Assembly (NCBI GenBank): GCA_024275115.1
Contig: JAJRZT010000098.1
Location: 62,001-126,000, forward strand
DNA: 64,000 nt
Direction: 5' to 3'
DNA from: Gammaproteobacteria bacterium
GTDB lineage: Bacteria; Pseudomonadota; Gammaproteobacteria; UBA6429; Thiohalophilaceae
Part shown: piece by piece, positions 30,391 through 41,369 of the stretch
Layout: every line of letters begins with the position of its first letter
How positions within the stretch are numbered: the first letter of the stretch is position 1
Position numbers and translations under genes: made by a program
Notes under the pieces: generated by a model
Told to the model about the DNA's origin: nothing
The model's input: only the letters and a program-made list of their open reading frames with translations
The model's database searches: none

Positions 30391-30966
30391 ATGAGCATTC
30401 CATTGTTTCCACTGAACACCGTTTTATTTCCGGGTGGCCCATTACCTTTACGTGTGTTTGAACCGCGTTATCTCGACATGGTCAGTCGTTCAATGAAAAC
30501 ACAAACTCCAATTGGTGTCATATTAATTAAAAGTGGTGATGAAGTCGGGCCTGCACCGGAAGTTTATAATATTGGCACAATGACGACGGTAACCTACTGG
30601 CATAAACGTAGCGATGGTTTGTTGGGCTTTACCTTAACGGCAACGCAGCGTTTCAGAGTAAAGAATGTGCAAGTGAATGATTCACAGTTGCTAACAGCCG
30701 ATATTGACGTTATTGAAAATCTTGCGCCTCTGGAAGTGAATAAGGACAACCGGTATTTTGTTCCGATATTAAAGCAAATATTAGATCAACTCGACCCGCC
30801 TTTTAAAACAATGGAAAGGCATATGGATAATATTGAATGGATATCTGCACGACTAATTGAGTTATTACCAACCGCTCTGGAAGAAAAACAGACATTGCTG
30901 GAAAGTAATGATATAGAAGAACGCCTTATAAAGATTGAATCTATATTAAAAGATGTCAAGCATTAG
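30391..30966 (+). CDS. LON peptidase substrate-binding-domain protein
   Basis: IPLFPLNTVLFPGGPLPLRVFEPRYLDMV; no protease domain. Confidence 0.92.
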   Translation: MSIPLFPLNTVLFPGGPLPLRVFEPRYLDMVSRSMKTQTPIGVILIKSGDEVGPAPEVYNIGTMTTVTYWHKRSDGLLGFTLTATQRFRVKNVQVNDSQLLTADIDVIENLAPLEVNKDNRYFVPILKQILDQLDPPFKTMERHMDNIEWISARLIELLPTALEEKQTLLESNDIEERLIKIESILKDVKH

Positions 30967-30972
30967 AGGTTG

Positions 30973-32973
30973 TTACTTTATAAGTAGTATCTCTCCATGA
31001 CGGCTATTGTCTGCCTCTAAATTAAGTGAATAGCGGCGCACTTCATAGCTTGCACCAAGACCATTTCGAAGAACATCAAGGGCGTTAGTAAACGTATCAA
31101 TGGTTGTTAAATAATTAAGAAAAGGTGCGCGGGTTATTTCTGAAAAAGCCACTTCTCCTATCCATAAAGGCTGCTTTGAGTCTTTTCCTTGTAGATAATA
31201 TCCGGATGGCCACAGTCGGATAATGGCCAGCCGTTTATTGGCAACTTGCTTGCTAAAGGTAAGGGTATTGTATTGGCCATTATGGAGGTGTTTTACAATG
31301 GGAAGCTGCCGGGGGCTATCAATATCCTGCAACCAGTTAAAATACTTTGCCGTTACATTGTTGACCTGTTGCCAGCCACTGGCTTTGAGTGTTGTAATAA
31401 TAACAGCTTGATCTGCCGCCCATTGTATATTCAGTGGTTGTTTCCGTCGGCCTCTAATGTCATTCCTGAAGTGGGGCAGGATTTCCCAGCCAGATTCAAG
31501 CCATGCATTGTAACCAATAATAAATTGGGTTTTTTGCGGGTAGGTTTTTTCTGCGGGTATTTTAATATTATTGTTAAAAATAAAAGCAAGCATTACAAGG
31601 CTCACAATGCTTATAAGTATTATTGATAGTGGTTTTTTAGTTTGAATATTTTTGACTGGGTGACGCCGGTAGGCTATCCCCAGAACAGAAACCCACAGGA
31701 GTCCAAAAAACAAATGTCCCAGTAAAATGGAAAAATCTTGTGTACCTGAATAAAGCTGAGCGAAGGCAATGGCGAATAAGAATAAAATAACCAGAGTATA
31801 AATAATAAGGCTCGTTTTGCCACTCAGGCCTTTAACAAAATAAATGGCCATAAACCCATAGACACTGACGGTAAGCATAAATAAAGAATGTGTCATTCCC
31901 TGATAATGTTGAGAAAAAGAATTAAACGACAGGCTGAAAGTGTTAATCAAATATAGGGTTACCCAGGGTAATACCAGCGCTGCAACCATAAAGGAGATGG
32001 CTTTATAGTTTCGGTTGTAAAAATTCCATATTACGAACAGGGCAACGCCACCGAACACGATATCGTAGTTACCAAGATAGCCAAAAAAACGGACAATCTC
32101 ATTTGTAACAGGATGTTGCAGCAATACCAGTTGTTTATAAATAAAGGTATCAATATTGTTAATAAATAAAGTATTGAATAAATAATGGTTAAGAATAATA
32201 AGAACGAGACTACTGGTTAATAATAAAAAACCAAAGCCGGTAATGCCCCGAACTTCTGAGCTTTCCGGGTTTACAAGACTGTTAGGCATCGAGCCGATAA
32301 TGGGGTGGTTACGCGCCCAGATAAGCAGCCGATAAGACAAAACATCGGCCTGTGGTGCGAGCCAGCCATAGATACTGCGAACAAGGTGAACAGTGATAAG
32401 TATCAATACAATAGCTAGCACAATTAAAATAGCCAGTTGGCCTGCAAACTCTTTTGCTAATTGCAGTGACATGCCAAAGATAATACCGGGTAACAGGTAA
32501 AGGGGTGCCCAGGCCATAGCGGAAAGAACATTAGAGATATAAAATTGTGTTGAAGGCATATTCGACATGCCGGCAATAGTGGGTACGATGGCGCGTAAGG
32601 GGCCAAAAAAACGACCGAAAGCTACACTCTTTTTACCGTGCTTTTTAAAAAACGTTTGCCCTTGTGAGATCAGGGTCGGGTAGCGTGACAATGGCCACAT
32701 TCGTTGTAACTGTTGCTGGTAATGCCTCCCCAGCCAGTAGCTCAGGCCATCGCCTGCAATGGCGCCAGCGGTGGCTATTAGTACGGTTGGCCAAAAGTCG
32801 AGATGCCCTGTGGCAATCAAGGCACCAAAACCAACCATTAGAAGGAATCCCGGAACAATCAGCCCGATAACGAGTACGGATTCCCCCATGGCGACAATAA
32901 ATATAAAAAGACTGACCCAGACTGTGTTCTGGGTCATCCAATTAAGAAGTATTTCTAGACTGTCGATTGTCAT
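30973..32973 (-). CDS. Multi-domain membrane protein: DedA + PAP2-like (degenerate) + LssY C-terminal-like
   Basis: DedA: GLIVPGFLLMVGFGALIA, GRFFGPLRAIVPTIAGMSNM; central TM bundle; C-terminal soluble LssY_C-like region. Confidence 0.87.
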   Translation of the reverse strand: MTIDSLEILLNWMTQNTVWVSLFIFIVAMGESVLVIGLIVPGFLLMVGFGALIATGHLDFWPTVLIATAGAIAGDGLSYWLGRHYQQQLQRMWPLSRYPTLISQGQTFFKKHGKKSVAFGRFFGPLRAIVPTIAGMSNMPSTQFYISNVLSAMAWAPLYLLPGIIFGMSLQLAKEFAGQLAILIVLAIVLILITVHLVRSIYGWLAPQADVLSYRLLIWARNHPIIGSMPNSLVNPESSEVRGITGFGFLLLTSSLVLIILNHYLFNTLFINNIDTFIYKQLVLLQHPVTNEIVRFFGYLGNYDIVFGGVALFVIWNFYNRNYKAISFMVAALVLPWVTLYLINTFSLSFNSFSQHYQGMTHSLFMLTVSVYGFMAIYFVKGLSGKTSLIIYTLVILFLFAIAFAQLYSGTQDFSILLGHLFFGLLWVSVLGIAYRRHPVKNIQTKKPLSIILISIVSLVMLAFIFNNNIKIPAEKTYPQKTQFIIGYNAWLESGWEILPHFRNDIRGRRKQPLNIQWAADQAVIITTLKASGWQQVNNVTAKYFNWLQDIDSPRQLPIVKHLHNGQYNTLTFSKQVANKRLAIIRLWPSGYYLQGKDSKQPLWIGEVAFSEITRAPFLNYLTTIDTFTNALDVLRNGLGASYEVRRYSLNLEADNSRHGEILLIK

Positions 32974-33076
32974 AATGCGAATATATTAACGTGTTTCAGG
33001 TTCTTTAGTGAAGCATTGTGCGCATATAAATTAAACTATGTAATGTTGTCCAATACTCTGATTCTATAATAGAAAT

Positions 33077-34483
33077 ATGTATAAAAAATTTATTTTTTTA
33101 TTGTTTGTGATGCCGCCATTATTCCTGAATAATGTGCAGGCAGAGTTTGCTACGCCTGTTCAGAGTCCGGCCATGGCATTACAAATGCCTGGCTTGTCCA
33201 TGAGTTGTGAAGCCGAACCTGTTTTTAATGGCCGGGCATGTATTTATGAAGTCAATAAAGAAGCTAAAGAAAGCATTGTTCTGGTGCATGGTTTAAATGC
33301 CGAAGCAGCCAGATGGGCTGCACAAATTAAAGTATTAAAAGATCGCTATCATGTTATTAGTTTTGACCTGCCGGGTTTCGGTCAATCCTCCCGTGGTAAT
33401 GAATTGTATTCACCAACAAACTATGCGCGATTTGTTCGCTACGTTACCCAGAAATATATTGGCAAGCCTTTTTATCTGGTGGGACATTCAATGGGTGGGA
33501 CGATAGCCTTGCGTTATAGCGCCATGTACCCTGCTGATGTGAAACGCCTTGTGCTTGCAGATGTAGGCGGAGTGCTGCATCAATATTCTTATGCAAAAAG
33601 TATTGCACTTAAATGGTTTAAGGTTTTGCAGCGCGTGACTAACTGGGCTATTCCTGGTTTTGAAGATATGCCTATTATGCATGAACTGGCGAATACTTTT
33701 TTTCAAAATCTTGACTGGCTGCCGATTGATGTACGTGATGCGCTACAGATACCGGAGTTACGCCGTATTATTTTAAATGGTAATTCCATTCCAATAGCCA
33801 GTGTTGCTGTTTCTACTGAAGATTTTAGTGGTACTATTCGCAACAATAAAACCCCAACGCTGATCATCTGGGGTGCATACGATCTTGTTACCCCAATAAG
33901 AACAGGAAAAATATTACAGGTGCGAATGCCAAAGGCCTATTTAAAAGTTTTAGCGCGTTCGGCTCATTCATCAATGACCGATCAACCTGAGGCCTTTAAC
34001 AAATTAATGTTGGCTCATATTGAACAGATGGACACCGAATTGAGCCATCAGCATTGGCAATTTCCACTATTTGAAAAGTCGCAACGAATTGGTAAGTGCA
34101 GCAATGAATTTGAAAAAACATTCACAGGTAACTATCTGCGTATTGAGTTGGAGAATTGCCGTAAGGCCATTATTAAAAATGCAAATATTGGTTCAATTAT
34201 GGCAAAAAATGCTTCGATTGAAATTGAAACAAGCCAGATTATTTCAAAAGATATTGCAATCACCTTATTTGATAGCAGCTTGAATATAACCAGTAGTAAT
34301 ATCACGGCAAATATTGGTATCCAGACTGTGCGCAGTTATATTGATGTTGCTGGTATTGATTTTAAAATAAAAACGGCCGCAGTTAATAATTTTGGTCAGA
34401 GCTCTGCGGTATTTTCAGTTTGTACGGTTAACGGTAAACCTTTGCATCGCTATAAGGATTTTACTTTGGAAGGCAGGATTTAA
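33077..34483 (+). CDS. Secreted or lipoprotein-like alpha/beta hydrolase
   Basis: N-terminal signal sequence; VLVHGLNAEAARW; LVGHSMGGTIALRY (GHSMGG); WGAYDLVTP; SAHSSM. Confidence 0.88.
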   Translation: MYKKFIFLLFVMPPLFLNNVQAEFATPVQSPAMALQMPGLSMSCEAEPVFNGRACIYEVNKEAKESIVLVHGLNAEAARWAAQIKVLKDRYHVISFDLPGFGQSSRGNELYSPTNYARFVRYVTQKYIGKPFYLVGHSMGGTIALRYSAMYPADVKRLVLADVGGVLHQYSYAKSIALKWFKVLQRVTNWAIPGFEDMPIMHELANTFFQNLDWLPIDVRDALQIPELRRIILNGNSIPIASVAVSTEDFSGTIRNNKTPTLIIWGAYDLVTPIRTGKILQVRMPKAYLKVLARSAHSSMTDQPEAFNKLMLAHIEQMDTELSHQHWQFPLFEKSQRIGKCSNEFEKTFTGNYLRIELENCRKAIIKNANIGSIMAKNASIEIETSQIISKDIAITLFDSSLNITSSNITANIGIQTVRSYIDVAGIDFKIKTAAVNNFGQSSAVFSVCTVNGKPLHRYKDFTLEGRI

Positions 34484-34531
34484 TTAATCTGAACTAGGGA
34501 TAAGACATTCAGAGGTTGTTCACCGGACAGC

Positions 34532-34632
34532 AAGCCGGGATTACCCAATAAAGACACGCAAAACATGCCATCCATGGCGACTCGACTGCCGCGTCCTTGC
34601 GGCAGACGGTCTTTATTGGGTAATCCCGGCTT
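34532..34632. repeat. Palindrome with 24-bp perfect arms (34532..34555 / 34609..34632) and an internal CTGCCGC/GCGGCAG hairpin
   Basis: AAGCCGGGATTACCCAATAAAGAC vs GTCTTTATTGGGTAATCCCGGCTT. Confidence 0.95.
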
Positions 34633-34700
34633 CCTATCCTCGCGTTGGTGGATTCTAATGACTCGTTTTTCTTATCTCGAGTTCAGGCTAATAATACAGA

Positions 34701-35993
34701 TTAAAGCGTTTTAAATACGGCCTCTGCCGCGTCCAGTGTTTTTTCAATATCCTCATCCGTATGTGCGCTTGAAACAAAACCGGCTTCATAAGCCGACGGT
34801 GCAAGGTAAATTCCCTGCTCAAGCATGCCGTGATAAAAACGCTTAAAGCGTTCAACATCGCATTGTGATACTTCGGCAAAGTTGCTGACCTGTTCAGCAT
34901 CGGTAAAGAATACACCAAACATACCGCCCACTTCATTGGTGGTTAAACCAATGCCGTTTGCAGTAGCACGTTTTTTTAAACCGTTGGTAAGCGCAACGAC
35001 TTTTTTATTCAAACGTTCATAAAACCCCTTGCGGCTGATTATTTCCAGATTTTTAAGGCCTGCGGCCATTGCAACGGGGTTGCCGGATAAAGTGCCGGCT
35101 TGATAGATAGGTCCGCTGGGTGCAATCTGTTGCATAATTTCGCGTTTGCCGCCAAAGGCACCCACCGGCATGCCTCCACCAATTACTTTACCTAAGGTGG
35201 TTAAGTCCGGCGTTACATTGTAATAACTCTGCGCGCCACCCAGGGCAACGCGAAAGCCGGTCATCACTTCATCAAAAATTAATACCGTGCCGTGTTTTGT
35301 ACATTCTTCTCTGAGTGCTTCCAGAAAACCGTTAACAGGAGGAATGCAATTCATATTGCCAGCAACCGGTTCAACTATCACCGCTGCGATCTCACTACCG
35401 ATTTCATCGAAGGTCTGTTTAACCTGTTCAATATCGTTATAGTTTAAAGTAAGGGTGAGTTCAGCCAATGCAGCGGGTACGCCGGGGGAAGTGGGTACGC
35501 CCATGGTCAATGCGCCGGAGCCAGCTTTAACCAGTAATGAGTCGGAATGGCCGTGGTAACAGCCTTCAAATTTTATAATTTTTTCTCGACCGGTAAACCC
35601 GCGAGCCAGTCGCAATGCACTCATGGTGGCTTCGGTGCCTGAGCTGACCATACGCACCAGCTCGATGGAGTCAACAATCTCACACACTTTACATGCCATG
35701 GTTGTTTCAAGCTCGGTGGGTGCGCCAAAACTTAAACCTTTTTCCATAACGACTTCAACCGCGGTTAAAACATCCGGGTGGGCATGGCCAACTATCATTG
35801 GCCCCCACGAAGCCACATAGTCGATGTATTTATTTTTATCTTCATCGAAAACATAAGCGCCCTGTGCCGACTTGAAAAACACCGGGGTGCCACCGACGCC
35901 ATTAAATGCACGTACCGGTGAATTAACACCACCGGGAATACATTGTTGTGCTTGAGCGAATAAAGTCGAAGAGTTGGTTAATGAGGTTGACAT
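34701..35993 (-). CDS. hemL: Glutamate-1-semialdehyde 2,1-aminomutase
   Basis: [61 protein letters not shown]. Confidence 0.98.
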   Translation of the reverse strand: MSTSLTNSSTLFAQAQQCIPGGVNSPVRAFNGVGGTPVFFKSAQGAYVFDEDKNKYIDYVASWGPMIVGHAHPDVLTAVEVVMEKGLSFGAPTELETTMACKVCEIVDSIELVRMVSSGTEATMSALRLARGFTGREKIIKFEGCYHGHSDSLLVKAGSGALTMGVPTSPGVPAALAELTLTLNYNDIEQVKQTFDEIGSEIAAVIVEPVAGNMNCIPPVNGFLEALREECTKHGTVLIFDEVMTGFRVALGGAQSYYNVTPDLTTLGKVIGGGMPVGAFGGKREIMQQIAPSGPIYQAGTLSGNPVAMAAGLKNLEIISRKGFYERLNKKVVALTNGLKKRATANGIGLTTNEVGGMFGVFFTDAEQVSNFAEVSQCDVERFKRFYHGMLEQGIYLAPSAYEAGFVSSAHTDEDIEKTLDAAEAVFKTL

Positions 35994-35997
35994 GAGT

Positions 35998-36642
35998 TCA
36001 GTCCTGTTTAAATAGTTGTGAAAAATTCTGCGCCGATTTTTTTATATTGTCTTGTGCAAAAACAGCATGAATAACCGCAAGCATGTCTGCACCTGCGTTT
36101 ATGAGCGTGCGGGCATTTTCAATGGTTACTCCACCAATTGCAACTACAGGTAACCGTAATTGTGCTTTGGCCTGATGGAGTATATCAATTTTGGCTGGCA
36201 GGGCAGCGGGTTTTGTATGCGAAGGATAAAATCGCCCAAAGGCAACATAGTCTGCTCCCTGTAATTGCGCGGCTTTTGCTGCTCCTAAGTCACTATGACA
36301 GGTTACGCCTATTATTTTTTGTTTACCAAGCTGTTCTCTGGCTGAGCGAATGTTGCCATCGGTTTGCCCCAGGTGTACGCCGTCTGCATTAACGGCCAGA
36401 GCCAGGGCGATATCATCGTTAATAATAAAAAGTCGCTGCTGTCGCTGACATAAAACTTGCACTGCCTGCGCTTCGTTAAGCTGTTGTTGCTTGTTGGCCG
36501 TTTTATTTCGATACTGGATAATATTTGCGCCACCATCAATAGCTTGTTCAATATTTTCGATAAGCCGGGAACCGCATAAGATGGGATCGGTGATAACGTA
36601 TAAGCCCTGTAATTTATTTTTAGTCATTAATGTGTTTGCCAA
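35998..36642 (-). CDS. thiE: Thiamine-phosphate synthase
   Basis: [47 protein letters not shown]. Confidence 0.96.
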   Translation of the reverse strand: MANTLMTKNKLQGLYVITDPILCGSRLIENIEQAIDGGANIIQYRNKTANKQQQLNEAQAVQVLCQRQQRLFIINDDIALALAVNADGVHLGQTDGNIRSAREQLGKQKIIGVTCHSDLGAAKAAQLQGADYVAFGRFYPSHTKPAALPAKIDILHQAKAQLRLPVVAIGGVTIENARTLINAGADMLAVIHAVFAQDNIKKSAQNFSQLFKQD

Positions 36643-37525
36643 GTCGATTAGGATGATACTGCCCTTGTCCTAATTTAACCGCATGGCGAAGCGTTGAGTC
36701 GGTATAAGCCTGCGCTTTTTTAGAGGCATTTTGTATGGACTCATTTTTGGCTAGATATGCTGCGAGTGCCGAGGCCAGTGTGCAGCCCGAACCATGATAC
36801 TGGTGCGGTAGTCGTGTCCAGCGCAAAACCTGTGGCTCAGAGTTTCCTGTTGAATATAAGGTATTGATAATTTCATCTGGGTTGTTTTCATGTTCACCGC
36901 TAATTAATACGTGCTTGCAACCGAGTTCGAGCAAGGACGCAGCACAGTCGGCTAACGTTTGTTTGCCGGTTAAGAGTCGTGCTTCTAAGCTATTGGGTGT
37001 GATAATAGTGCTGTACGGAATAATTTTTTCACGCATGGTGGCTATTATTTTTTCTGTCGGGGCATTGTCTGCGGTGAGCTTGGTTCCTCCGCCAGCATGC
37101 AAAACAGGGTCAAAAATAATAGCAAGATCAGGGCGGCTTTTTAGGCTATCTTTAAGGGTAGCCGAGACAATATTTATTATCGCAACGCTGGATAGTAAGC
37201 CGAGTTTAATGGCTTTGGGCTGAATGTCTTTTAGTAGTGTGGCAATTTGTTGCTGGATGACAAGCGTATCGACGCTCTGGATTTGTACAACATTGTGTGT
37301 GTTCTGTACCGTTAAACAGGTAACAACGGGTAAGGCATGTATTTGCAAACTGGACAGGGTTTCAATGTCGGCTTGAATACCTGCACCGCCTGTTGGGTCT
37401 AAACCGGCAAATACCAAAATGGTGGAAGCTTTGCTGGTCTGATTGATTTTACTGGATTTATTGGGCTTGCTAGACATAGGCCAAATTGTAACATTGCTTG
37501 CTCGATTGTTTTTATTTATGCTCAA
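36620..37525 (-). CDS. thiD: Hydroxymethylpyrimidine/phosphomethylpyrimidine kinase
   Basis: FAGLDPTGGAGIQADIETLSSL; TPNSLEARLLTG; YHGSGCTLASALAAYLA. Confidence 0.95.
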   Translation of the reverse strand: MSINKNNRASNVTIWPMSSKPNKSSKINQTSKASTILVFAGLDPTGGAGIQADIETLSSLQIHALPVVTCLTVQNTHNVVQIQSVDTLVIQQQIATLLKDIQPKAIKLGLLSSVAIINIVSATLKDSLKSRPDLAIIFDPVLHAGGGTKLTADNAPTEKIIATMREKIIPYSTIITPNSLEARLLTGKQTLADCAASLLELGCKHVLISGEHENNPDEIINTLYSTGNSEPQVLRWTRLPHQYHGSGCTLASALAAYLAKNESIQNASKKAQAYTDSTLRHAVKLGQGQYHPNRLGKHIND

Positions 37526-37555
37526 GTGACTAACTAATTATTTCGAAGGTGTTTT

Positions 37556-37729
37556 ATGAGTTTTAAAAAATACGAATGCGATATTTGCGGCTTTATCTAC
37601 GATGAAGAACTGGGCTTGCCGGAAGAAGGCATTGCACCGGGAACAAAGTGGGATGATGTACCGGATGACTGGCAATGCCCTGATTGCAGTGTGGGTAAAT
37701 CTGATTTTAATATGCTGGAAATTGCCTAG
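37556..37729 (+). CDS. Rubredoxin, 57 aa (absent from the supplied ORF track)
   Basis: My translation: [57 protein letters not shown]; two CxxC knuckles (CDIC, CPDC). Confidence 0.97.
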   Translation: MSFKKYECDICGFIYDEELGLPEEGIAPGTKWDDVPDDWQCPDCSVGKSDFNMLEIA

Positions 37730-37875
37730 CGTTATGTACATTTAGTGTTTTTATCCTTAATGTTTTTTCTGGATTGGCCGATATTTTAAATAGGATAACG
37801 GTTTTTTTGCATGAAGTGAGTGCTTATTAACTCGTAAGTGTATGTAATTTATAAATTTAAGGTGAATGTTAGATA

Positions 37876-38751
37876 ATGTCTAGTACATCGGCGGCAACGC
37901 AAAACATCGAACTAAAGTCACTCGTTGAGGATATCCAAGGGCTTGTATCGCTTCCCGAAGTGGCGATTAAAATTAGCTCGATGGTGGACGATCCTAACGT
38001 GTCGGTTGATGAAATTGGCAAGCTAATCAGTCAGGATCCCGCTTTAACGGTGCGTGTTCTTGCCATTGCAAATAGCCCTTTTTACGGGCTTTCTGCCGAA
38101 GTAAGCACCATTGCCCGTGCGGTAACGGTGCTTGGTACCAAGCAAATTACCGATGTGGTGTTATCAACCGCGACCACCAGTGCTTTTGCCGGTATTCCCA
38201 TACATGTGATTTCAGTGGATGATTTTTGGTACCACAGCCTGTATTGCGGCTTGTTGGCACAGGAGCTATCGAGTAAACATAACCCACCCTTGCGTGATTC
38301 GATGTTCGTTGCTGGGCTTTTGCACGATATTGGCCATTTGGTTATGTTTAATAAAATTCCCGAGCTTATCCACGATGCGCTATTGCGTACCGTGCAAGGC
38401 GAATCCTTACCTTTATATATGGAAGAGCGTGAAGTGATTGGTTTTGATCATGCACAAGTCGGTGCGGCACTGGCGCGCGAATGGCATTTGCCTGCCTATT
38501 TAGTGGAATGTATCGAATTCCATCATGAACCTGAAAAAGCACAAGATTTTAAATTGGAAGTAAGCCTAATTCACATTGCTAATGCGGTTGCCGCATTGCC
38601 TTACAGTGATGATATTGATGAGTCCGATTTGCAATCAATCGATGATACCTGTTGGAAAATAACAGACTTAACACCGGCGGATGTTCAACAGGCCACCGTT
38701 GCCGCACAGGAAAAAATAAACGAAATGAAGAATATTTATTTCTCCAAATAG
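37876..38751 (+). CDS. HDOD domain protein
   Basis: ISQDPALTVRVLAIANSPFYGL; VAGLLHDIGHLVMF; HHEPEKA. Confidence 0.93.
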   Translation: MSSTSAATQNIELKSLVEDIQGLVSLPEVAIKISSMVDDPNVSVDEIGKLISQDPALTVRVLAIANSPFYGLSAEVSTIARAVTVLGTKQITDVVLSTATTSAFAGIPIHVISVDDFWYHSLYCGLLAQELSSKHNPPLRDSMFVAGLLHDIGHLVMFNKIPELIHDALLRTVQGESLPLYMEEREVIGFDHAQVGAALAREWHLPAYLVECIEFHHEPEKAQDFKLEVSLIHIANAVAALPYSDDIDESDLQSIDDTCWKITDLTPADVQQATVAAQEKINEMKNIYFSK

Positions 38752-38756
38752 TTTAC

Positions 38757-39185
38757 TTACGGCTTCACCACCACCAGAATTATAATTAAAAACAAAAACA
38801 CCACCGGTACTTCGTTATACCAGCGATAAAACACATGGCTACGGGTGTTCCTGTTGTGTTTAAAATCCTTAAGCAGTTTTCCACAATGAAAATGGTAGCC
38901 GATTAAAAAAATCACACTGGCCAGTTTTATCTGCATCCAGCCGGCATCTGCAAAGTTTTGCCATGCATAGTCATACAAAAGCCAGCCACCAAACAGGGCG
39001 GTAAAGATAAGCCCCGGTGTCATAATGCCGTAATACAGTTTTCGTTCCATCACCTTAAAGCGTTCAATACTGGTAATATCGTTTGCATCACACATGGCAT
39101 GGTAAACAAATAAACGCGGCAGATAAAACAGCCCGGCGAACCAGGTCACCATAAAACTAACATGCAGTGCTTTAATCCATAACAT
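38757..39185 (-). CDS. hemJ: HemJ-like protoporphyrinogen oxidase (UPF0093)
   Basis: KALHVSFMVTWFAGLFYLPRLFVYH; WMQIKLASVIFLIGYHF; RWYNEVPVVFL. Confidence 0.92.
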   Translation of the reverse strand: MLWIKALHVSFMVTWFAGLFYLPRLFVYHAMCDANDITSIERFKVMERKLYYGIMTPGLIFTALFGGWLLYDYAWQNFADAGWMQIKLASVIFLIGYHFHCGKLLKDFKHNRNTRSHVFYRWYNEVPVVFLFLIIILVVVKP

Positions 39186-39199
39186 GGTTACAAGGCTCT

Positions 39200-39772
39200 T
39201 TAATTTATCTTCTTAATGTCGTTGGCTGGTTGCAGCTTTTGCATTGCAGTTGTTTTATTACTTAACGCAAGTAGCTGCTGTATGTGTTTTTCAACAGCAT
39301 ACATATCAAATTCACCAATTTTTTGCCGCACAATGGTGCCGTTGGGCGCAATTAAGAAAGTTGTTGGCGTTAAGCTAACATCACCAAATGCTTTAATCGC
39401 CTGCTTGTTAATGTCCATAGCAATTGTATAGGGTAATGCTTTTTGCTTTGCCATTTTCATTACGTGGTCAGGTCGGTCGTAGGGCATCGAAATACCAATC
39501 ACTTTTAAACCTTGTGCTGAATATTTATTGTGTAGCTCAATTAAGTGCGGCATTTCCTTGATACAACCGGGGCAGGAGGTTGCCCAGAAAGTAATAAGCA
39601 GGGGTTGACCGCGTAATGAGGTAAGCTGGAGCTTTTCGCCTTTAATCGTGGTTAATTCAAGACTAGGAATGACTTTTAAACCCGAGGGTGAAAACCACAA
39701 ATAAACCAGTAAGCTAACAAAAACAAGCGCAAAGCCTGCAAGTAATTTATCTTTTGTTTTTAAATTCGACAT
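39200..39772 (-). CDS. TlpA-like thioredoxin family protein
   Basis: FWATSCPGCIKEMPHLIELH (CPGC); LTPTTFLIAPNGTIV. Confidence 0.92.
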   Translation of the reverse strand: MSNLKTKDKLLAGFALVFVSLLVYLWFSPSGLKVIPSLELTTIKGEKLQLTSLRGQPLLITFWATSCPGCIKEMPHLIELHNKYSAQGLKVIGISMPYDRPDHVMKMAKQKALPYTIAMDINKQAIKAFGDVSLTPTTFLIAPNGTIVRQKIGEFDMYAVEKHIQQLLALSNKTTAMQKLQPANDIKKIN

Positions 39773-39778
39773 AGTTCA

Positions 39779-41083
39779 TTACGACCGTGTTTTAGATTCT
39801 TTGGTGTTGGCTAAATATACTTCAGATAAAGCCTGATAAATAGGGGTAGGGCAAACCAGCTTCGAAAAACCTTTGGCTATTAAAGCCGTTGCCATTAGCG
39901 GCAGCAGAAGCGATGAGTTGGTTGTCATTTCCATTACAATCACAAATGCGGTAATGGGTGTTTGTACCACGCCGGTAAAATACCCCACCATGCCTAATAT
40001 TATAAGCGATGCCGCCGGTAAAAGCGGAAAGTATTCCGCCAGATTGGCGCCGAAGCCTGCGCCTATTGATAAGGATGGCGCAAAAATCCCACCCGGTATA
40101 CCACTTAAGTACGAGGCAATGGTGGCAAGCAGTTTCATGAACGGGAAGCCAGTGGTGGCTTCACCACCATCTATTAAGTGTTTGGCTTCATGGTAGCCGG
40201 TGCCAAAGGTCAAGCCATTGGAACTATAACCTAATATGCTAATCAGTAAACCGCAGACAAAGGCCAGATAAACAGGGTGGGAGCAGGCAAAGTGGAGCAG
40301 TCGCTTCGAACCGTGGATTAACGTTAAGCTAAACAAGCCCCCCAGTATACCGCCACCGATACCGCAGATAATAATCGCTATCCAGGCATGCTGGTTTAAT
40401 GGCAGTACCGCGTTGCTATGCCCGAAATAAGTATATTCACCGAGAATAGCAATGGCGGTTAGCCCGGCTAAAATAACCGCCAGTAATAAAATATTGTTGA
40501 GGCGGCGCTCAAAATTACGTGACATTTCTTCAATCGCAAAGATAATACCGGCCAACGGCGTATTAAAAGCCGCCGAAATTCCCGCCGCACCCCCGGCAAT
40601 AATCAGTGCCTTGGCCATATGCTGGCGTTTAAAACCCCGATGGGTATGCAAAGAATAAATAATGGACGCGCCAACATGTACCGTGGGGCCTTCACGACCA
40701 ATCGAAGCGCCACTGAACAGCCCCATAATGGTCAGCAGAATTTTACCAAAGGCAATTTTAAGCGACAGTACTTTTTTTCGCATTGCGTGGGTCGGCATTT
40801 CAAGTGCAGCAATCGTTTGAGGGATACCGCTGCCTTCGGTGCCAATAAATACATTTTTCGTTAGCCAGGCAATCAACGCCAGGCTTAAAGGCGGAATGGC
40901 TAAGGCTACCCACGGGTAGGCTTTAAACAAGGCCAGAAACTGGTGGTCAGCTTGTTGTGCCGCAATCGCAAAAAAAGCCGCTACAGCGCCTACAATCAGT
41001 GCACTGCCCAAAAAAATGAGCCGTTGCTTGTTTTTTTTAGGTGAAAATAGCTGGCGACGAGTTTTTATAAGATGATGACGCAT
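39779..41083 (-). CDS. ClC-family chloride channel/antiporter
   Basis: GSGIPQTIAAL; GASIGREGPTVHVGA; GAAGISAAFNTPLAGIIFAIEEM; GIPGGIFAPSLSIGAG. Confidence 0.95.
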   Translation of the reverse strand: MRHHLIKTRRQLFSPKKNKQRLIFLGSALIVGAVAAFFAIAAQQADHQFLALFKAYPWVALAIPPLSLALIAWLTKNVFIGTEGSGIPQTIAALEMPTHAMRKKVLSLKIAFGKILLTIMGLFSGASIGREGPTVHVGASIIYSLHTHRGFKRQHMAKALIIAGGAAGISAAFNTPLAGIIFAIEEMSRNFERRLNNILLLAVILAGLTAIAILGEYTYFGHSNAVLPLNQHAWIAIIICGIGGGILGGLFSLTLIHGSKRLLHFACSHPVYLAFVCGLLISILGYSSNGLTFGTGYHEAKHLIDGGEATTGFPFMKLLATIASYLSGIPGGIFAPSLSIGAGFGANLAEYFPLLPAASLIILGMVGYFTGVVQTPITAFVIVMEMTTNSSLLLPLMATALIAKGFSKLVCPTPIYQALSEVYLANTKESKTRS

Positions 41084-41369
41084 TATCGCGGCATTTTATC
41101 ATGATTTTGTAGCTTTTATATACCATCCTGGCAGACGCCAAAAAACCAGCGCAAACTGCATTCCAGTTTATAAGCATATGTTAATAAAGGTTTTTTACTT
41201 GACCTTGCTGCGCACGCTCGGTAAGGTAACGCCACTGATGCAAACAGGCATTAAAAATAACAAGGGTGAGGGTAGAGGAGCCTTTTATACTAAACGACAT
41301 AGAAACAAAAATAAGAGCGTTAGTATTTATTAGGAATAATTATAAAAATAAAATGTACTCACAAATTTA

